Of a stretch of 9,029 nt of DNA, positions 7,308 to 9,029 are shown in pieces. Made by a program: the position numbers and the translations under genes. The notes beneath the pieces are model-generated. The model saw only the letters and a list, made by a program, of their open reading frames with translations, was not told the origin of the DNA and searched no databases. The first letter of the stretch is position 1, and every line of letters begins with the position of its first letter. Source of the DNA: Sulfurovum sp. (GTDB taxonomy: Bacteria > Campylobacterota > Campylobacteria > Campylobacterales > Sulfurovaceae); contig DYTG01000076.1 in assembly GCA_020726085.1 (NCBI GenBank), positions 1 to 9,029 on the forward strand, read 5' to 3'.

Positions 7308-7502
7308 CTAAAACTCAAATCCACCCCCTTGACCTTTGTTCATGCTCTCATAGACGGCTTTGACGTAGCTTTCACGAATCTCGCACCCCAATAGTTTGGG
7401 ACATTGCAAACAGCTTGGGAGTTGCTCTTTGTGTTGGCACTCTTGCAGTTTGGCTTTGGCACTATCAAGCTTTTGTTGCCAAATGCTACTGCTAGACTCC
7501 AT
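7308..7502 (-). CDS. Small four-cysteine protein coupled to fbp, function unknown
   Basis: This 64-residue protein has four cysteines spaced C-x8-C-x2-C-x5-C (C22, C31, C34, C40), a possible metal-binding knot, between a helical, Gln/Lys-rich N-terminus and a C-terminal helix (RESYVKAVYESMNKG) that ends in GGGFEF. I recall a similar small protein downstream of fbp in Campylobacter (the position of Cj0839c), so it is probably a conserved lineage-specific family. That is memory, not a search. Its ATG at 7502 lies inside the last codons of fbp, an 11-bp overlap, which implies translational coupling. The ordered cysteines and this context argue against a chance frame. Zinc or iron-sulfur binding and a link to FBPase or MobB are possible but only inferred. 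Confidence 0.72.
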   Translation of the reverse strand: MESSSSIWQQKLDSAKAKLQECQHKEQLPSCLQCPKLLGCEIRESYVKAVYESMNKGQGGGFEF

Positions 7503-8340
7503 ACGCCTCTCTCATAGCTTGAATTTCATACTGTGAACCCAAAAAGCAAGGTGAAGTGTCGTGGATATGGTCGGGTTTGAGTTGGAGCAATGAAACACCC
7601 TTAGAATCCACCGCTTCCCCTCCTGCCATGGTGTAAATCAAAGCAAAAGGGAGTACCTCAAAGAGTTGTCGCAGTTTGCCTTTGGGTTTATCCAATGTGC
7701 CTGGATAGGAGAAAAGCCCCCCTTTTTTGAGCAAAATTTGGTGCAAATCGGGTACCATGCCTCCACTGTATCGCAAACGATACCCCTCTTCAAAGAGTCC
7801 ATTCACCAAAGCTTTGTGGTGAGTCTCCCAATGTTTTTGCGTACCCCCTGGAGCATTAATATTGCCTTTTTCGTTGAGGGTTATTTCGCCTACAAAAGAG
7901 AATTCTTTTTGGTTTTTAGCGTAGTAGAGTTTGGGTTTTTGACCCTTTTGTACCCATACCAACTCTACTCTAGGCCCATAGACTACATAAGCCGCTGCTA
8001 CAAGTCCCTCGCCATCCAAACTCCCCTCATAGATACCAAAGATAGAACCCACCGAGAGATTGACATCTACGAGGCTTGAACCATCGAGTGGGTCGTAGCA
8101 AACGGTATATTTACCCTTATCGTGCAAGTGCATAATTTCATCTTTCTCTTCGCTAATAATATCCTTGATAACGGAAACACTTTTGAATCGATGTTCGACA
8201 ATAACGTCGCTTCGCACATCAAGTTTGAGCTGACTCTCTCCTGAAGAGTTTTGTCCCTCGGAGTATCCAAGGTCTTCGTGTTGAATGGCTTTTTCTATTT
8301 TGTAAGCGATATCCTCAATGGCTTTTAGAATGATTAGCAT
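7492..8340 (-). CDS. fbp: Class I fructose-1,6-bisphosphatase
   Basis: The enzyme hydrolyses fructose 1,6-bisphosphate to fructose 6-phosphate in the cytoplasm, for gluconeogenesis and, in autotrophs, for building sugars from fixed carbon. At 282 residues it is shorter than the E. coli enzyme (about 330). Family signatures are clear: NSSGESQLKLDVRSD (31-45), the metal-binding SEEKDE (63-68), DPLDGSS (83-89), the substrate-binding RYSGGMVPD (190-198), and the class I signature GKLRQLFEVLPFA (221-233), in which E228 corresponds to the last metal ligand and K222 to the phosphate-binding lysine. MAGGEAVD (238-245) follows. The stop of mobB (8343-8341) abuts the ATG at 8340, and AAAGGAGAT spans the junction as ribosome binding site. 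The gene is therefore translated as the second member of the mobB operon. The third member overlaps its end. Confidence 0.95.
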   Translation of the reverse strand: MLIILKAIEDIAYKIEKAIQHEDLGYSEGQNSSGESQLKLDVRSDVIVEHRFKSVSVIKDIISEEKDEIMHLHDKGKYTVCYDPLDGSSLVDVNLSVGSIFGIYEGSLDGEGLVAAAYVVYGPRVELVWVQKGQKPKLYYAKNQKEFSFVGEITLNEKGNINAPGGTQKHWETHHKALVNGLFEEGYRLRYSGGMVPDLHQILLKKGGLFSYPGTLDKPKGKLRQLFEVLPFALIYTMAGGEAVDSKGVSLLQLKPDHIHDTSPCFLGSQYEIQAMREAYGV

Positions 8341-8835
8341 CTATATCTCCTTTGCGTTTTGATTGATCCACTCTATGATTTGGTGTGTATTGTTCAAATC
8401 GAGTATAGCAATATCTTGAGGTATATTATACTCTTTTATCTTTATGGTATCGTCAATTGCCAACGCTTGAGACCATTCAAAGTAACTTGTATCAATAGTG
8501 TTACGAAAGATAGCAATGCGTGGCAAAGGCAAGGTTTTGAGTCCCTCAACAAGCAAAATATCAAAATTTCCTAGCATAGCAACCATCTCATCAAGCGTTT
8601 TTTCACGTTGAGAAAAAAAGGTAGTACGAGTAGGCGAGGCAACAATCACCTCCGCACCAGTTTGTGAAAATTTGTAACTATCCTTGCCCTCAACGTCAAA
8701 CCTAGCTTTGTCTTTGGGGTCGTTTTTGATAATGGCAACTTTTTGGGTTGCGACGAGTTGTTTTGCTATTTTTTCTATCACAGTGGTTTTACCGCTATTG
8801 GAGGGACCCGTGAAGGCTATGGCGTATCGTTTCAT
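8341..8835 (-). CDS. mobB: MobB, molybdopterin-guanine dinucleotide biosynthesis GTP-binding protein
   Basis: MobB is a P-loop GTPase that assists MobA in attaching GMP to the molybdenum cofactor, giving the form used by DMSO-reductase-family enzymes such as formate dehydrogenase and periplasmic nitrate reductase. The 164-residue protein has a Walker A motif GPSNSGKTT (10-18), the switch-like stretch FDVEGKDSYKFSQTGA (46-61), VASPTRTTFF (65-74), and the conserved LLVEGLKTLPLPRIAIFR (94-111). Length is normal for the family. The start at 8835 follows GAGGAT, and a TATAAT lies about 25 bp upstream. It heads the operon with fbp and the Cys-rich protein. The link with fbp looks positional rather than biochemical. 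No mobA is visible. Confidence 0.93.
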   Translation of the reverse strand: MKRYAIAFTGPSNSGKTTVIEKIAKQLVATQKVAIIKNDPKDKARFDVEGKDSYKFSQTGAEVIVASPTRTTFFSQREKTLDEMVAMLGNFDILLVEGLKTLPLPRIAIFRNTIDTSYFEWSQALAIDDTIKIKEYNIPQDIAILDLNNTHQIIEWINQNAKEI

Positions 8836-8860
8836 TTAAAATCCTCAAAAAATAATAGGG

Positions 8861-8866
8861 ATTATA
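8861..8866 (-). promoter_or_regulatory. -10 element of the mobB-fbp operon
   Basis: A perfect TATAAT on the minus strand lies 25 bp before the mobB ATG. It is preceded by a T-rich stretch (AAATTTTTTTG) and has no clear -35 box, a pattern known from Campylobacterota sigma-70 promoters. The predicted leader is about 20 nt. Confidence 0.45.
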
Positions 8867-8920
8867 CAAAAAAATTTGTTAGAATGGGTACTTTTTAAAC
8901 TTCGATTAAAGATTTTTAGC

Positions 8921-8926
8921 TATAAT
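8921..8926 (+). promoter_or_regulatory. -10 element of the tRNA-Leu gene
   Basis: A perfect TATAAT lies 18 bp before the first base of the tRNA, with T-rich sequence upstream (GATTTTTAGC) and no obvious -35 box. Together with the mobB -10 it makes this roughly 110-bp gap a divergent promoter region. Confidence 0.5.
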
Positions 8927-8944
8927 TTTATTCCTACGACAAAT

Positions 8945-9028
8945 GCGGACGTGGTGGAACGGTAGACACGCTATCTTGAGGGGGTAGTGCCAACAGGTGT
9001 GGGGGTTCAAATCCCCCCGTCCGCACCA
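8945..9028 (+). tRNA. tRNA-Leu (anticodon GAG)
   Basis: This is a complete class II tRNA. The acceptor arms GCGGACG (8945-8951) and CGTCCGC (9018-9024) pair perfectly, followed by discriminator A and an encoded CCA (9026-9028). The D-arm has GTGG...CAC with GGTAGA in the loop. The anticodon stem pairs CTATC with GGTAG around the loop TTGAGGG, placing GAG at 8978-8980, which reads CUC and CUU leucine codons. A variable arm (TGCCAACAGGTGT region) and a T-arm GGGGG-TTCAAAT-CCCCC complete it. The long variable arm and overall match to known tRNA-Leu(GAG) make the identity firm. Confidence 0.96.
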
Positions 9029-9029
9029 T

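Noticed and set aside
7666..8079. 137-codon plus-strand open frame inside fbp
   Set aside because: It is antisense to conserved FBPase catalytic motifs and shows aromatic-rich composition typical of a shadow frame.

Overview
The window looks like chromosomal DNA from a member of the Campylobacterota (formerly Epsilonproteobacteria), possibly a free-living sulfur-oxidising type such as the Sulfurimonas/Sulfurovum group. The reasons are the moderately AT-rich coding style, the short class I fructose-1,6-bisphosphatase directly downstream of mobB, and a small Cys-rich protein that overlaps the end of fbp. From memory, Campylobacter genomes carry the same mobB-fbp-small-protein order. Assignment to a genus is inference.

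Layout, left to right. A minus-strand modD (quinolinate phosphoribosyltransferase-like protein linked to molybdenum transport genes) is followed at the left edge by an overlapping, truncated open frame that I do not recognise. A 210-bp divergent intergenic region with a perfect dyad next to modD separates it from a 1766-codon plus-strand gene for an exported alpha-2-macroglobulin with an intact CVEQ thioester motif. This gene fills more than half of the window. Behind it lies a bacteriohemerythrin gene broken by one frameshift and one in-frame stop, although all seven iron ligands are still encoded. Convergent to that is a small DUF4177-like gene. Then comes a minus-strand operon transcribed mobB, fbp, small Cys-rich protein, with abutting or overlapping junctions and a bulged-hairpin terminator after it. 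Divergent from mobB, at the right edge, is a complete tRNA-Leu(GAG) with an encoded CCA.

How the genes fit together. modD and mobB both concern molybdenum (metal handling, and the guanine dinucleotide form of the molybdenum cofactor) but lie about 7.5 kb apart on separate transcripts. fbp serves gluconeogenesis and carbon fixation. The macroglobulin is a periplasmic protease trap of the kind that protects the cell envelope. It has no lipobox and no pbpC neighbour in the window, unlike the well-known enterobacterial pair. I see no phage genes, insertion sequences, CRISPR array or other obvious mobile element. The most notable points are the unusual macroglobulin context, the decayed hemerythrin, and the conserved but uncharacterised Cys-rich small protein tied to fbp.
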